Shown in pieces: positions 50,923 through 63,403 of a DNA stretch of 64,000 nt. Each line of letters opens with the position of its first letter. The stretch's first letter is position 1. The DNA lies in assembly GCF_000203815.1 (NCBI RefSeq), contig NW_004457711.1, forward strand, positions 484,610-548,609, written 5' to 3'. The DNA comes from Cavenderia fasciculata. Taxonomy: Eukaryota > Evosea > Eumycetozoa > Acytosteliales > Cavenderiaceae. A model generated the notes under the pieces. The model did not search any database. It was not told where the DNA came from and saw only the letters and a program-made list of their open reading frames with translations. Made by a program: the position numbers and the translations under genes.

Positions 50923-52494
50923 TGTTTCATAATCATTTTTAATAAATGTTAATTTCTTTGTTTTTGATTGGACTTGGAATGATGAACCAATATAATTAAA
51001 TCCCATTGCATGAAAATGATTGATTTCTGTTTGGCAAACATCACCGTAGATGATATTTGTTGCGACTAGTACGATCTTTTTGAGAGATGTAATCTTGTTT
51101 AACTGTAAAATCTGTTCCAAACCAAACGGCATGACTCGTAGTGTTGAAATATTCAAATTGGAAAGAGTATTTATCACATCCAATGAAAGGGTATCAAGAT
51201 ATGTGATTGTATCAACTCTTTTTGGAATGTTATTTTTCTGAATGTGATTATCCAGTTTGGTGTGTATGTGTCTGAGGGCTGGGAAAGAATCGATTGGGTT
51301 GATTGGGTATTGATCCAATGAAATGACTTGAAGATTTTGTTTGACTCCAACGTCTACACTATTCCAATCAAATGGATAGGGAAGAATAATCTTTGTAAAA
51401 CATGATAATGGTTGAACAATCGTAGAGGGTATCTGAATACCACCATCCAAAAAAATGACATTCATTTTGATTGATGGAATTGATTTCAATGATCCTTTAA
51501 AGAGTTTAATAGACACTATCCGGTCAAGATCACAATTGATAGTGAGTGATCGAAGTGATGGCGACAAGTTGATCAACGATTCAACAGTTGATACATTTTC
51601 AACAATATGTGGATTATTGATGTATATCTTTTCGACATTCTTTAGAAACTCTTTAGCCGCTGATGAAGAAGAGGGATGTGTAAAGAAGAAGAGTTGATTG
51701 TCAACAGATGATGATGATGGAGTTACAAGTGTCAGTATCTTTGGTTGTTTGATGATACAGTGGTTGTTGGTGATATGACTCCATGTGTCTGCTGTCGGAT
51801 CCATCACAATATCAGTAAAGAGTGTTGTTGATATAAACGAGAATACCCTCTTGCATAATAATGCCATACTACACAACCATCTGCAATCATAACGTGGTGG
51901 TGCTTGTTGAGACCATGATGGATTCTCGAGAACAGAGTGTGGTTGATAAGCAATACCGAGATCGCAACCTTGATCGAGACTAAATTGATGAAGAGGACAT
52001 AATTGATCTTGAACAGAGTACTGTTGTTTCACCTCGCTTTGAGACATCATGTTGGTGTGCAGTAAGAATCGGAGTTGATGATCTTGACGTCGTTCGGTGG
52101 AGTTTACCCTGGTTTGATGCGTTTTCAGAGTTCTCTTTAACTCATCCGTATAGACACATGTACATATAAAATGGTATTGAGAAGCAAGTTTCAATATTGT
52201 TTGTACGATATGCCAAGGCAGAGCATACTCTAATGCACCTCGATTGTAATCATTCATCGAGTTATGTTTTATTTTCTTTGTTGTTGTAAACTGTTTCTCC
52301 TTTTTCTTCTTTTCCTTGTTCTTGCGCAGTATGTCTTGGATTGCAAATGCATTCGATTCATATGTTAAACGCAATTGCCTGCATCTATGTCTAAGCTCTG
52401 CTGAAGTCCGCTGATGTAATTCTCTTAGAGTGTCAAATCGAGGTTCTGTGATGACATGAGTACCTGGAGCTGGTACATCACATCTAAGTACCAT
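49606..52494 (-). CDS. Two-module repeat-family protein, intact copy
   Basis: An intronless 962-residue protein and the only complete member of its family here. It has two similar halves. Each begins with a short helix (ALPWHIVQTILKLAS; LPNNIINKIVGMTWK), then CTC(V)Y and a Cys-x-x-His further on (LCPLHQF; NCPTHF), then a hydrophobic FSFISTTLF/FEYVTKNCF-like block, and then leucine-rich strands. The opening (RTSAELRHRCRQLRLTYESN) may be a SAP-like helix pair. An Asn run (about 520-535) separates the halves. The helix plus leucine-rich layout recalls F-box/LRR proteins, but I cannot confirm an F-box. Three decayed copies lie in the same window. Confidence 0.8.
50879..50922. repeat. ATT triplet repeat (Asn run)
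   Basis: About 14 triplets that encode asparagine on the minus strand inside the two-module gene. Confidence 0.9.
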
Positions 52495-52499
52495 CTTGA

Positions 52500-52546
52500 T
52501 ATATATATATATATTTATATATAGATAGATAGATAGATAGATAGAT
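52500..52546. repeat. TA and GATA microsatellite
   Basis: A TA run followed by about six GATA units just upstream of the two-module gene. Confidence 0.85.
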
Positions 52547-52746
52547 AATTAAAGAGTAAATTAATTGAACCCTCTTCTGAGTTAGCATGGTCGACCAGGG
52601 GATATTATAAAAAAAAAAAAAAATAAATAGTTTTTCTAGATATTATTATTATTAATGAAATGTCATTGAGATATCATTGATTTGGTTTATTAATTATTCT
52701 TTGTGATCCAATTAATTATTTTGTTGGTGGTATAGGGTATTCTTTC

Positions 52747-54083
52747 TTAAATAAACCCATTTTTGATTATTTGTTGTAGAACTCTTGTAAAAGGTTCCAA
52801 TAAATTGAAAGTTGCTTTGATGTGAAATAAATAATGCCAGTGATGAATGTACGATTTGAAGGTGATCTTTTCGACATTGTCATAAGGCAAATAAAATTGA
52901 AGGTCGAAATTGTGTTGATTGTTGGATATCAACACCAATTCATTCACTTGTGGATTGTTTTTGCTGATTTTGGCAATACCATGATCGATGAATGATAGTT
53001 TGGTAATGCCAGATGGAAGAATAAACAATTGAAGTTGCTGTTGGTCTGCCAATCCCTGATTCTCGATAATGATTCTAAGATGTCTGAGTTTTGGTAATCT
53101 ATCCAATATTGGAATGACATCAAATGAGATGATTGATACTGCTTCCAATGATTGTAAGAGTGGCCAACTATTTGGATCATCATTATCACCATCTTGTTGT
53201 TGTTGGAATAGAAATTGGTTGTCGTTGTAATTATAGTATAATTTTCTAAGTCGTATATTCTTTAATTGACTGATAGCTCCACCACTCTCCGTATCTAGTT
53301 TTGTTTGTGATATATCCAATACAGTAAGAGATTTCAAACGAGAAATCAATGGAAATAGTTTGTCACCACCAGGCAAATAAGTTTTGTTTGATGTGTGCTC
53401 TAATTGTAAACTTTGTAATTTAGAATAGTTATTAGACAATATTGATTTTCAAATTGTCGATGTTTAAATGGTAAATATTCTTCTGAAGTGAATACCATTT
53501 GCTTGACAAGATGTTTTGAAATATATTCAAATAATCTCTTGCCTGCGATTGATAATCCATATCGAAGATGATTGATTTGTTTGGGTATAACTTCACGATA
53601 TGTATCGATATTTGGTACTCTATCCTTGTGTATTGGACACTTTGATCTGGCGACGATGAATTCTTTAGACTTCTTGATATAATCATGATAGTCTGTAGGC
53701 AAATTTTCAATTTCACAAGTACAATAATAACTGTTCCATGAGTATCTGACAATCTTCTCGATTAAATAAAATGGAAGTGTTGGGTTGTTGGTGGTCAATG
53801 CTATTATTGATACTACAAGTGGTGTTGGAGTTTTTATAATGTCTGGTGTAGTTGGTTTTGTTGATTTAATAAGACAGAATTGTCTTTTTGTTGCTTTAAA
53901 AGTAGCTCCGTGATATTCATATCCAATTCTTTTAAAATTGTTTATCATTTTGTCTGATATTTCATGAAGATAGTTTACAATGAGTTGATTGACATTTAAT
54001 GTAAGATTCTCAAATTTAGGTACCCAATCCATTGTAAATTTAGAATATGTTAGATTCAGATTGTAAATTAAAGTACAGTTCAA
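52747..54083 (-). pseudogene. Two-module family copy, 5'-truncated and frameshifted
   Basis: Two overlapping frames (54083-53400 and 53439-52747) together cover only the second module and the leucine-rich end: LPFYLIEKIVRYSWNSYYCTCEIE, KCPIHKDR, GKRLFEYISKH, NQYCL, then the frame change, then LPSGITKLSFIDHGIAKISKNNPQVNELVLIS and DNVEKITF. The same landmarks occur in the relics at 2144-3475 and 54802-56475. The change lies at 53440, just after NQYCL, and is not in a homopolymer. With no first module and a break, this is most likely a dead or partial copy, though a ribosome could still make the first 227 residues. Confidence 0.7.
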
Positions 54084-54801
54084 TGATTAGTCAATGATAT
54101 TTCATCTAATTATCAACATACTTAATCCTGGTGCCAAATATAGAAAGTATGCTGGATAAAAATACTAACGACTAAACTATTGTCGGTTAGTCGTCTCGAA
54201 CAAACTATAAAAGACCAATGGAAATCAATAAACATTAATTCATCTTTTATTACTATAATTAATAATCATTACAATCTAATCTAAAGTCATTATTACTATC
54301 TATATATTCATATATCTATATATTATTATTATTATATACCTCTCAACTAATTATATATTTACCAAGTATCTATATAGTTATTACAGAATAGCTTGGTATC
54401 GAGAGCGATTTGATATTCTTAAACAGGCATTGTAAACTCTTGACATATCTTGGAAGGATACGGATATATTGAGCGACTGAGAGTTTAGATCGATGATAAC
54501 ATCGATGTATTGTAATTGGTAAGGATATCACAATTATTATTCTTTCTTTGTTTCATTATTTGAACCAAACACACCTATTTCAACAAGCATAATAAATGAG
54601 CTTTATGCCAAGCAAAAGAATAAATTAAAGATACCAAACTTCACACAAACAAATATTAAAAATTTAATAATTATATTCTTTTTTTTTTTTTTTTTTTTCC
54701 CAACCCAACAAAAATTTATTGAAATCATTTCAATCACAACTCACATTACACCCACTTGTTATACATAATAAATTTTATTATATTATCTAGTTACAGTAGA
54801 A
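54084..54801. other. Spacer between two family relics
   Basis: AT-rich, with a T run of about 20 at 54679-54699. No gene seen. Confidence 0.6.
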
Positions 54802-56475
54802 ATGCAAAATGATGATAATGATTATAATAACAACAGGAATAATGATAGTTTAAAAGAAGATGAAAACAAACAAATAAAGTCATAATGACTTTTTAGATGG
54901 TGATATTGATTATAGTATGTATGAATGCAATCCTATTATTATCTTATCTTTTATTAACTCATTGTTTTGTTAAAGATAAAAGTAAAATATACACAGAGAA
55001 TGAATTAAAGAGTAAACTTAAAAAAGATTTACTTTTAATTTGTCAATCATTAGAGATAAGATCAATGACAAGCCAAACCAAAGATACAATCATCAATCGA
55101 ATTATAAAGACACAAAATGATCGATTCAAACCTAATCCTCTATGTGATTATAACAAAGGATCACTCGAATATTCATTACCGTGGCCAATCATCAGTAGAA
55201 TACTCGATGTACTTGTTACTATAGTCACCAAGCAGTCAACACTTTAGATTCTGGTCGCTCAATCTATCACTCATTTTTGGACAAATACAAATAATCAAGA
55301 ATGGAATGTCCGATGCACCCATATCGCTTTTTGAATGGTTTGAATTCATTAATCGACGATGAGGGTCGCTATAGGTTCGATGGAAATGGGTTTAATGATA
55401 AAAAAATGGAGATATAAACTGCTCAGCATATCAAAGCGAATCAACCAATTCATATCATCAAATTATTTTAACAAATTGTTTCAAATTGTCACTCAACCAA
55501 GACACATTGGATCATGTCAACAACCAATATTGTCTAATCAAAACACAAAGGTCATTATATTGGCAAAAGATGGATATATTAAAGACAAATATACTACTGT
55601 TTTTAATTCAGTTGAAAAGCTCCAACTCCAAACAGGCACTCTTCTACCATCCAACCACAAGATCTTTCAGAATATCAAATCAATACTCCCCTACATTCCC
55701 AAAGAATGATTTTTTGACTGTCTCAATCAACAAATCAACAACATGAATAAAAGTAAAACTATTATTTCCACTAAAGTGGCTTCAAGAATCAATTGTTCTT
55801 GACACTAGATTGGCCAGCAACATTATCAACAGCAACATTGTACCACCTCAACAAATGCCTAACCTTCAAAAACTCCATGTCAACAATGAACATAGATACA
55901 ACTTGGACGGTACAAAGCTTACCAAACTGGTCTACCAACACCGATGTAATCCATCTATCACCAACGTTCCACCAACCATCACAACACTAACACTCAAACA
56001 GTCAATCGGTATCCTCGACAAACTCGCCATTGTTGATCGCACATTTGGTGCATAGGATATCAACAAGCTAATAATTGGTGAATACCGTGAAGAAATGACC
56101 GATATTATTTTAAATAGTTTTGAGAGATCTGGATATGAATATCAAGGCACAACATTTAAAATTGGATCAAAGATCTACAACAACCCAAAACTTCCCTTTT
56201 ATTTAATTGAAAAGATAGTCAGATACTCTTGGAATAGTTATTATTGTACTTGTGAAATTGAAACTGACAAAAAACCTTTCATTTGCTATGAATTGTCAAC
56301 AACTTTCCCAAGCCAATTCAATATGTCCAATACACAAGGATCGTGATTCGCATACTGGCACATATAAAGAGCAACATCCTGTTCAAATTATCAATCTTCT
56401 CCGATTTGGATTGTCAGTCACATGCAAGAGACTGTTTGAATATGTTCAAAACATATTGTCAATTAGGAATTATTG
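54802..56475 (+). pseudogene. Two-module family relic, both modules present
   Basis: An ATG at 54802 gives an Asp/Asn-rich tip and soon stops. Further on, other frames give TENELKSKLKKDLLLICQSL, CDYNKGSLEYSLPWPIISR, NQYCL, and the second module LPFYLIEKIVRYSWNSYYCTCEIE with SICPIHKDR. The order matches the intact gene at 49606-52494, but at least six frame changes or stops intervene and the end is cut at about 56475. This copy and the one at 52747-54083 face each other head to head. Confidence 0.75.
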
Positions 56476-56617
56476 AATACACGAAAAGTTTTTATTTAGT
56501 CTGTTTTTTTTGATGACATGTGTTTGGCATTTAACCAATCAAAAATATTAGTTTGAATGGAATTGGGATTGAAATAATTTTGGGTTGTACTGAGACATTG
56601 AGTTCCATTGATTGAAA

Positions 56618-59432
56618 TCAAGCCCAATTAAATATAAGTTTTTCCATTTTAAAGTTGAATAAGCTATTTACAAATCTAGTTTTGTTTGTATCCCAATTCT
56701 CAACCCAATCCTTGTCAGTGGCAGGAGAGATTCTGAATTGACTGGTTGTGGAAACGTCAGCTGCAATAGGACGATATCCAGAATTGGTGTGTCGATAACT
56801 TTCCGAAAAGATTGTCATGGTATATGTACCAGGTCGAATAGGGGTAAGAGTGTACCTTCCTTTTGCATTAGTCGTGGCAGAGATGGTAGGGTAGCCAACA
56901 TTGACTGGGGTGAGCGTGACCTTGATATTGGGAATGGGGTTTCCATTGGTGTCGTTGATAAGGCCAGTGATACGACTCGATGAATCAAACAGTCGGACAT
57001 CATATCCTCCGACTACATTATTGGTACACTGAGATGAGGGGTTGGCGGGTGGATTAGGTCCATATTGTGTAAGAAAACTCGGTGTTGACATTGGTTCTTT
57101 GAGCCCGACAATTCCTAAAATCTCAAAGAACTCTGGTCTGCCTGTAATGTTGACATGATACTTTCCTGGTACATGGTTGATTAGTTGGTATTTTCTATCG
57201 TCCGTTCCACCGCTTGGTAGATGGCTGTATAGGTTTCCATTGCTATCTCTTGCTTCTTTACCATTACTTTCAGATATTAGAGTAAAGGTCATGTTTGTTA
57301 AAGAGTGATTGGTCAAGAGCATACTCTCTGTAGGTTGCATTATTTTATCATTGTTGTTGTCAATGAAAGCAGTGAGAACAAGTGTTTCATTGATTTGGGA
57401 TGGACATCTCAGTCCTCCATAAATTGGTTGGATTGCTCTCTTGTAACTTTTACATCCAGCGAGTTCTTGGAATGGTCCGGTTAGTTGGAAGTTTGGAGAA
57501 GTTCCATTCGCGTCTAGGATACTCTGTTGGGTGTTGACTGCTCCTTTTGGCGACCACACTAAAACTCCTGGTCGATTAGGTACTTTAACATAGTATGTAT
57601 GACCTTCAAGTAATCCAGTCCACATAATACCCCCAGTAGAGTTGGTTGTTCGAGTTTGAAGAATGGCCGTCGAGTTGGTGTCGTATAAATTGGCGACAAC
57701 ATTAGATGGTCCACCATTTGAAGAATTGTATTCTCCATTTCCATTAGGATCGTAGAATATGATAGTAGAGAGTTCGACGGTATCTGGAATTAATTGACAT
57801 TGCATTGGATACCCCTTGGTATCAACAACTCGTCCACTAATTTGATTAGTCGGGTTTTTTGGGGGATTTGTGCCAGTGGTCGACGTTGTCGTCATGGCTC
57901 CAGTCGTGGTTGTTATAGTAATACCTTTTGATGATGCAGTTCCAGTGATTCCTGTTGCTCTTCCTGTAATACCAGTTGCAATTCCAGTGATACCTGTTGC
58001 CGTTCCAGTGATCCTGTTGCGATCTGATGCTGTTAAGTGAATCTGTTGCGATGCAGTGATTCTGTCGCAATTCCAGTGATACCAGTTACCGTTCCAGTAA
58101 TACCAGTGGCTGAGGCCGTTCCAGTGACACCTGGTGTTGCGTTCAGGACCAGTTGCAACACTTGGTGAGAGGACCTGTGTAAACGTGTGTGAGAGGAAGA
58201 TTCCGATTCTAGCTTGTTGTTGCTGTGGTGGCATGAATGATAAAAACATGTTATTAGAGTTGTTGGCAGAATTGTTGGCCGAGTTGTTGGCTGAGCTGTT
58301 GTTGCTATTGTTGGACAACTCATTCAAAAGATTATTCTGCTTGTTTTGAAGTGTAGAGTTGGCACCACCAAACTGTTGTTGTTGTTGTTGTTGCTGTTGT
58401 TGCTGTTGTTGTTGCTGTTGTGGTGAAGCAGGTTGTTGTTGTTGTTGGTTGATGATGGTTTGACCCAAGATTGCTTTGGTCAACTTTAAGACACGATCCA
58501 ACAAGTTTTGATGCGACGATTGGAGGTTTTGGAAGGCGTATTGAAGTTGGGTGTGTGACTCTTGCAACACTTGGTTGGTCGACTTGAGGTCATTGTATTC
58601 AGTTTGTTGCTTGGAGAATTGGAATATGAGTTGTTGGACCGCATCAAACTGCTCTTGCTTGGTGTCGGGTAGTGGCGACTGCATGGGGGTGGAGCCAGTG
58701 CTATTGGGGTCGACGTAGGGTGGAGTTGGCTTGCTGCTGCTGGGTTGGCCGCTACTCGACACGGTCGATGGTGTCTGTGGTGTGGAGGAAGAGGTGGGGA
58801 TGTTGACGACGGGGTAGTATGGGGCCGAGTGCTCGTCGTCCTCATCCTCTGCATAGTAGTTGGGTTGGCCAGAGCCTGGTGCAGGCGCACCGACAGTTCT
58901 GTATTGGTTTGGGTTGTTGTTGTTGACCGTGATGGAACGACGCACGCTCTTACGACGCTTGATATTAATCATAATCTCGGGGTTATGCTTTTTAAAGTAT
59001 TCATTGGCAAACTCAAACAATCTAGCTTGTGGCTCAGAATCGCTATTAATCTCTTCAGACTGTGCCGATTTTTCATCATCCACCTTGTGGAATCCATAAA
59101 TATTTAATTGTCTAAGGATAGGAAAAAAAATAATTAAACGTATTAGCCAATGGTATCTAAAAGAGAATCTCTAATAAAAAAAAAAAAAAAGAAAAAAAAA
59201 AGATATAGAGAGAACACTATAGTGGACAAACATACCTAATAAAACTACAAAACTTTCCAGTCTTGAAATACTTTGGTAGGAGCTTTGTTTCAAATTCAGC
59301 ACAGTTGGTAATGACAATACTCTCACCTAGACGACCCCATCTAATCAAATGGTTGTTTTCAGGGGTGTCGAGCATAGTTATTAAACTCTTGATAAATGGA
59401 GCTACTCCATCTCTAGTCATCAGATTTGTCAT
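56618..59432 (-). CDS. HSF DNA-binding domain joined to a secreted-type beta-sandwich protein
   Basis: Exons 59432-59236 and 59111-56618 splice to 896 residues in one frame. Residues 1-110 are a heat-shock-factor DNA-binding domain (LIRWGRLGESIVI, LPKYFKTGKFCSFIRQLNIYGFHKV). A basic patch (KRRKSVRR), a Ser/Pro-rich stretch, a coiled coil (about 230-290) and a Gln run follow. After about residue 370 the protein changes character: a Trp/His/Thr stretch with TGITG repeats, then several CarboxypepD_reg or SdrD-B-like beta domains (ISGRVVDTKGYPMQC; ITGLINDTNGNPIPNIKVTLTP) with many N-glycosylation sequons, as in colossin-like cell-surface proteins. A nuclear factor fused to an extracellular protein is not expected. 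Either two genes were fused here or the join is an assembly fault. Confidence 0.8.
57940..58130 (-). repeat. Imperfect tandem repeat at the chimera junction
   Basis: Units of about 18-21 bases, rich in CCAGTGATACCTGTTGC-like sequence, encode GITGTAT-type repeats. The pattern is readable in two different frames on either side of about 58040, which suggests a frame change inside the array. Confidence 0.7.
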
Positions 59433-60809
59433 TTTTCTATAGTTCTGTTATGTTTGTCTGTCTACAATTGTAAAGAAGAACTATATATCTTTATGTATGT
59501 ATATTTATATATATGTATCTCTGTAAACTCTTCTTTGTTGTTGTTATTGTTGTTGCTTAATAATAAAAAAAGGTGAGCTTTTAACGTTCTTCTTGCGTAA
59601 TGATAAAAAAAAAAATATTTAAAAATTGAAAAAAGATTTTTTAATTTAGAGTGCTGGTTTTTGAGAAGAAGAGGGAGGCTACACCTTTTGAGAGGAGGAT
59701 ATGTGAAGTAATGTTGTGCTGTATTTATATTTAAAATAAATAAATTGTGTAATATAAATAAAGTATTATTGTTATCTCTATGTACAAAGCTTGGTTTGGT
59801 TGGATGAAGGAGAACAAACACACAATTGCAATTAATTTGATTTAAATAATAAGGTGTGAGGAGGACAAAGCAGGCGGGGGTTATATAAATTAAAAAAAAA
59901 AAACAAAAGTGAGACCAACGTATATTATCTCAACGTTGAACAAACTACTATAATAATAATAATAATAATAATATTGTGATAAACAACAAATAAAAAGTAA
60001 TTATAATTATTGCTATTGCTTTTGCTATGAATGATGGATGGATGGATGGTCCTGCCTGCTAAACTCGTTTTATATTTGAGAAGTACACGAGAAAAAGTAA
60101 GTTCTATCCGACTGGTGAGTCGAGTCGATTTGGATTATATAAATTTAAAGTTTAATAATAAATATAATATAATCGATGACTATCTTTATCTTGGTGATGA
60201 TGAAATTTGTTTAATGAACTTTCAGTGATATCACTTTTCTTCTTTGTTCGAATACTCCTTCTTCTTTTTTTTTTTTTAATAATAAATATTTTTATTTTTC
60301 CAACCAAAAGCTTCTCGAACACTCAATACCCCTTCAATGGAAATACCAATAATGGGTGATGATATTCTTTGCTCATAAGCAGTCGGTGGCTTGTTCCACA
60401 CCTCATCATCTTTGTGGGGTGGGCTATCATCACTCTAGAGAGATATTTATGAACAATTTTCTTTATTCGTTCGTATACATGATCATCGTTGAACGTCAAT
60501 ATATAACTATACCGACATTGGTATGGTATGCAGGACTACGACAGACCGACCGTTATGCCAGTTTTATGAGGAAAACGAACGTGGGGGGTCGGAAGTTGAA
60601 AATCTCACTTCATCTCTGAGCTGAACAAAGTAATTATTACGCGACTTTCAAGAAAGACAAGTTAGTTAAGGTAATTTATACAATCTCTGAGTCTTTCGTC
60701 TCTCCTCTCCTCTTCAGTCATTTGTAGACCCGATTATACTATACATATATTCATAGTAATAACATTAATTATTAGTAGTACAAATAACAATAACAATAAC
60801 AATTAAATA
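59433..60809. other. Divergent intergenic region, 1.4 kb
   Basis: Promoter DNA for the HSF-type gene (minus) and the Deg protease (plus). It includes AAT and GATG runs and an A run. Frames at 60031 and 60356 look random. No gene was supported. Confidence 0.6.
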
Positions 60810-62935
60810 ATGTTTAGAAATGTATCAAAGTGTCTAAAGAACAATACAACGATCTTATTGAATTGTCAGAAACATAGAAATGGAGGTGTCATTGTGAACA
60901 GCTATAACAGTAACAGCAGTAATAGTAGTAGTAGTAATCAATGGGGGTTTGGATACTCTTCTACACAAAGTCAGAGATACTTTGCATCGAGTAATACTAC
61001 TCCATCCCCATCTTCATCTTCTTCATCCTCTTCTTCTTCTTCTTCTTCTTCAGATAAACAAAAGAAATTAAAGAAAGTAACAGTCATCGATGATAAACTA
61101 AGAAATACAACGTCGACCAAGGAATTGGTTATCAGCGACTTGGAACACAAAGAAGAATTGACACCTCTATCGGTACCAGTCGAATCGTTTATTAAACCAC
61201 AACCACTAGCACAACAACCAATACAACCAATACAACCATTTCCACCAGCACCACCCGTATCTGAACAACCTGCAGGAGGTGCTAGTTCAACTCCAGGTTA
61301 TATGGTATCACCAAATGAATCTGGTATTGTATCAAACATATAATATATATCATATATTATCTATCATGAAAAAACACTAACATTCAACAAATTATGTTCT
61401 CCCCACTCATTTAATCTAGACCCATTATTGGATCCTATTATTAAAGTATTTTCTGTATTGGCATCACCTAACCATTTTACACCTGTATGTTCTATTATTT
61501 ATACATTAATGAATGAATATTAATTCAAATCTTTATGTTTGGTTTCTATTTTAGTGGCAAATGAGAACACAAAAAGAAGTAACTGGAAGTGGATTTGTAA
61601 TCAAGGGTAAGAGAATTTTAACCAATGCACATGTTGTAGCGGATCAAACATCGATCATGTTGACAAAGTTTGGTAATCCAAACAAGTTTAATGCGAGATT
61701 GTTGGCAATTGCACACGAGTATGATTTGGCCATGTTGACAGTAGACGACGATGCATTTTGGGAGGGTATTGTACCACTCGAGTTGGGTGATATTCCAGAG
61801 TTGCAAGACACGATTACAGTGGTTGGATTTCCGACGGGAGGTTCAAACATTTGCGTCACTCAAGGTGTAGTGTCGCGTATCGATCTACAACAATACGCAC
61901 ATAGCGAGAGTCGTCTGTTGTCGATTCAAATCGATGCAGCCATCAATCCGGGTAATTCGGGTGGTCCCGCACTCATGAATGGCAAGGTGATTGGTATTGC
62001 TTTCCAAAATCTGGCTGGCGCCTCTTCCATTGGATTTATCATTCCTACACCGGTAGTCAACCGTTTCCTACAAGACATTGAGAAGAATGGAAAGTTTACG
62101 GGTGAACCAATGATGGGTATCATGACACAATCACTTGATTCGGTGCCCAAGAAATACTATAAAATTCCAGATGGTATGACGGGTATTCTCGTAAATGAAA
62201 TACATCCATTGTCACGTGCACGTAATGTATTGGCGCTGCAAGATGTGATTACGCATATTCGCGGTGTGCCAATTGCCAACGATGGCTCGATAGCATTCCG
62301 TCGTCGTGAGAGAATCTCTTACGAATACCTCCTCTCCTCACGATTCATTGGTGACACGATCGACGTCACGGTCTTTAGAAAAGGAGAGTCGCTTCAACTG
62401 ACCATCCCACTGGTTCCCCAGATTCGTGTCGTTCCCTACCAACTATACGATCGTCGTCCCAGCTACTTTTTCCACGCAGGCTTTGTTTTTCTCCCCGTTA
62501 CCTATCCGCTCCTCACCGAAATCTCAGAGGATCTCGCACCCACCTATCGTCGCGTCTATGAAAAGGTGGACAATATCACTTCACCAGACTATCAAATAGT
62601 CGTCATTGCACAGGTTCTCATCGACAAGATCAATTACGGCTACTCTTCATTTGGTCTTTGCGAAGTCAAAAAGGTCAACAATATCCCAATCAAAAATCTT
62701 AAACATCTTGTAGAATTAATTGAATCAAATACAAATCAATATCTTGTAATAACTTTAGAACATGGTAAGTAAAATATACGTATATGGATCGTAATAGATT
62801 ATGTATAACTAACAAATATTTATTTTAGATTATTTAATCATTTTGGATAGAGATGAAGTTATGGAAGCAAATAAGAGAATTATGGCTCAACATGCCATTC
62901 CATCAGCAAAATCAGATGACCTTAAAAATATATAA
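60810..62935 (+). CDS. Deg/HtrA-type serine protease, probably mitochondrial
   Basis: Exons 60810-61323, 61420-61484, 61555-62764 and 62829-62935 splice in phase to 631 residues. A basic, Ser/Asn-rich N-terminus of about 100 residues resembles a mitochondrial targeting sequence, followed by a poly-Ser and Pro-rich spacer. The trypsin-like triad is in LTNAHVVA (H219), HEYDLAML (D250) and NPGNSGGPA (S328). One PDZ-like region (MTGILVNEIHPLSRA) and a C-terminal module (VVIAQVLIDKINYGY) match the plant DEG9/DEG10 type rather than bacterial DegP. The first donor is GTATTG. Such proteases remove damaged or specific regulatory proteins in organelles. Confidence 0.9.
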
Positions 62936-63100
62936 TATAATAATAATATAATACATTAATTAATACACTATTGAATATCGATAGATAGATAGATAGATAA
63001 TGAACATTCAATCCTTTTCTTTCCTTTTTGGTTGTTTGGGTTGATTTAGGTTTTGTACAATGATAAATAGATATAATTTATTAAATATTTTTAATCGAAT

Positions 63101-63340
63101 TTAAACTCTGAGCATGTAACGGAGGGTAGATTCTTCACCGAGTTGGATGGAAGAGACTGGAGTGGCAAGATCGATCTTGACCCAAGCAGAGGTTGGGAGT
63201 GAACAATCGAATTGAGAGACTTGGTAGGTAGAGTTCAAGGCAGCGTTGAGCTTGACGATAACTTGTTCGAGGGTCTCGGTTTCGAGGGCTTCGATAACGG
63301 TGTTGACTCCGGTCATTGATTTGAAAGTAATAGAAACCAT
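63101..63340 (-). CDS. Small protein of unknown function (79 aa)
   Basis: Intronless; the first ATG in an A-rich context (AAAATGG) starts MVSITFKSMTGVNTVIEALE and the frame ends LRYMLRV. The alternation of strands and helices, with a hydrophobic core and no low-complexity sequence, looks like a compact folded domain. Codon use is G/C-ended, like well-expressed genes (GTC, AAG, ACC). An in-frame extension upstream lacks the usual start context. I do not recognise it. Confidence 0.6.
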   Translation of the reverse strand: MVSITFKSMTGVNTVIEALETETLEQVIVKLNAALNSTYQVSQFDCSLPTSAWVKIDLATPVSSIQLGEESTLRYMLRV

Positions 63341-63403
63341 TTTAAAATTATTTATTTGATTGTTTGTTGTGAAGTTGAATAGAACTGTGAAGTTGAATCT
63401 CAC

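Noticed and set aside
60356-60619. 87-codon plus-strand frame
   Set aside because: Composition is random-looking, with no splice signals or recognisable domain.
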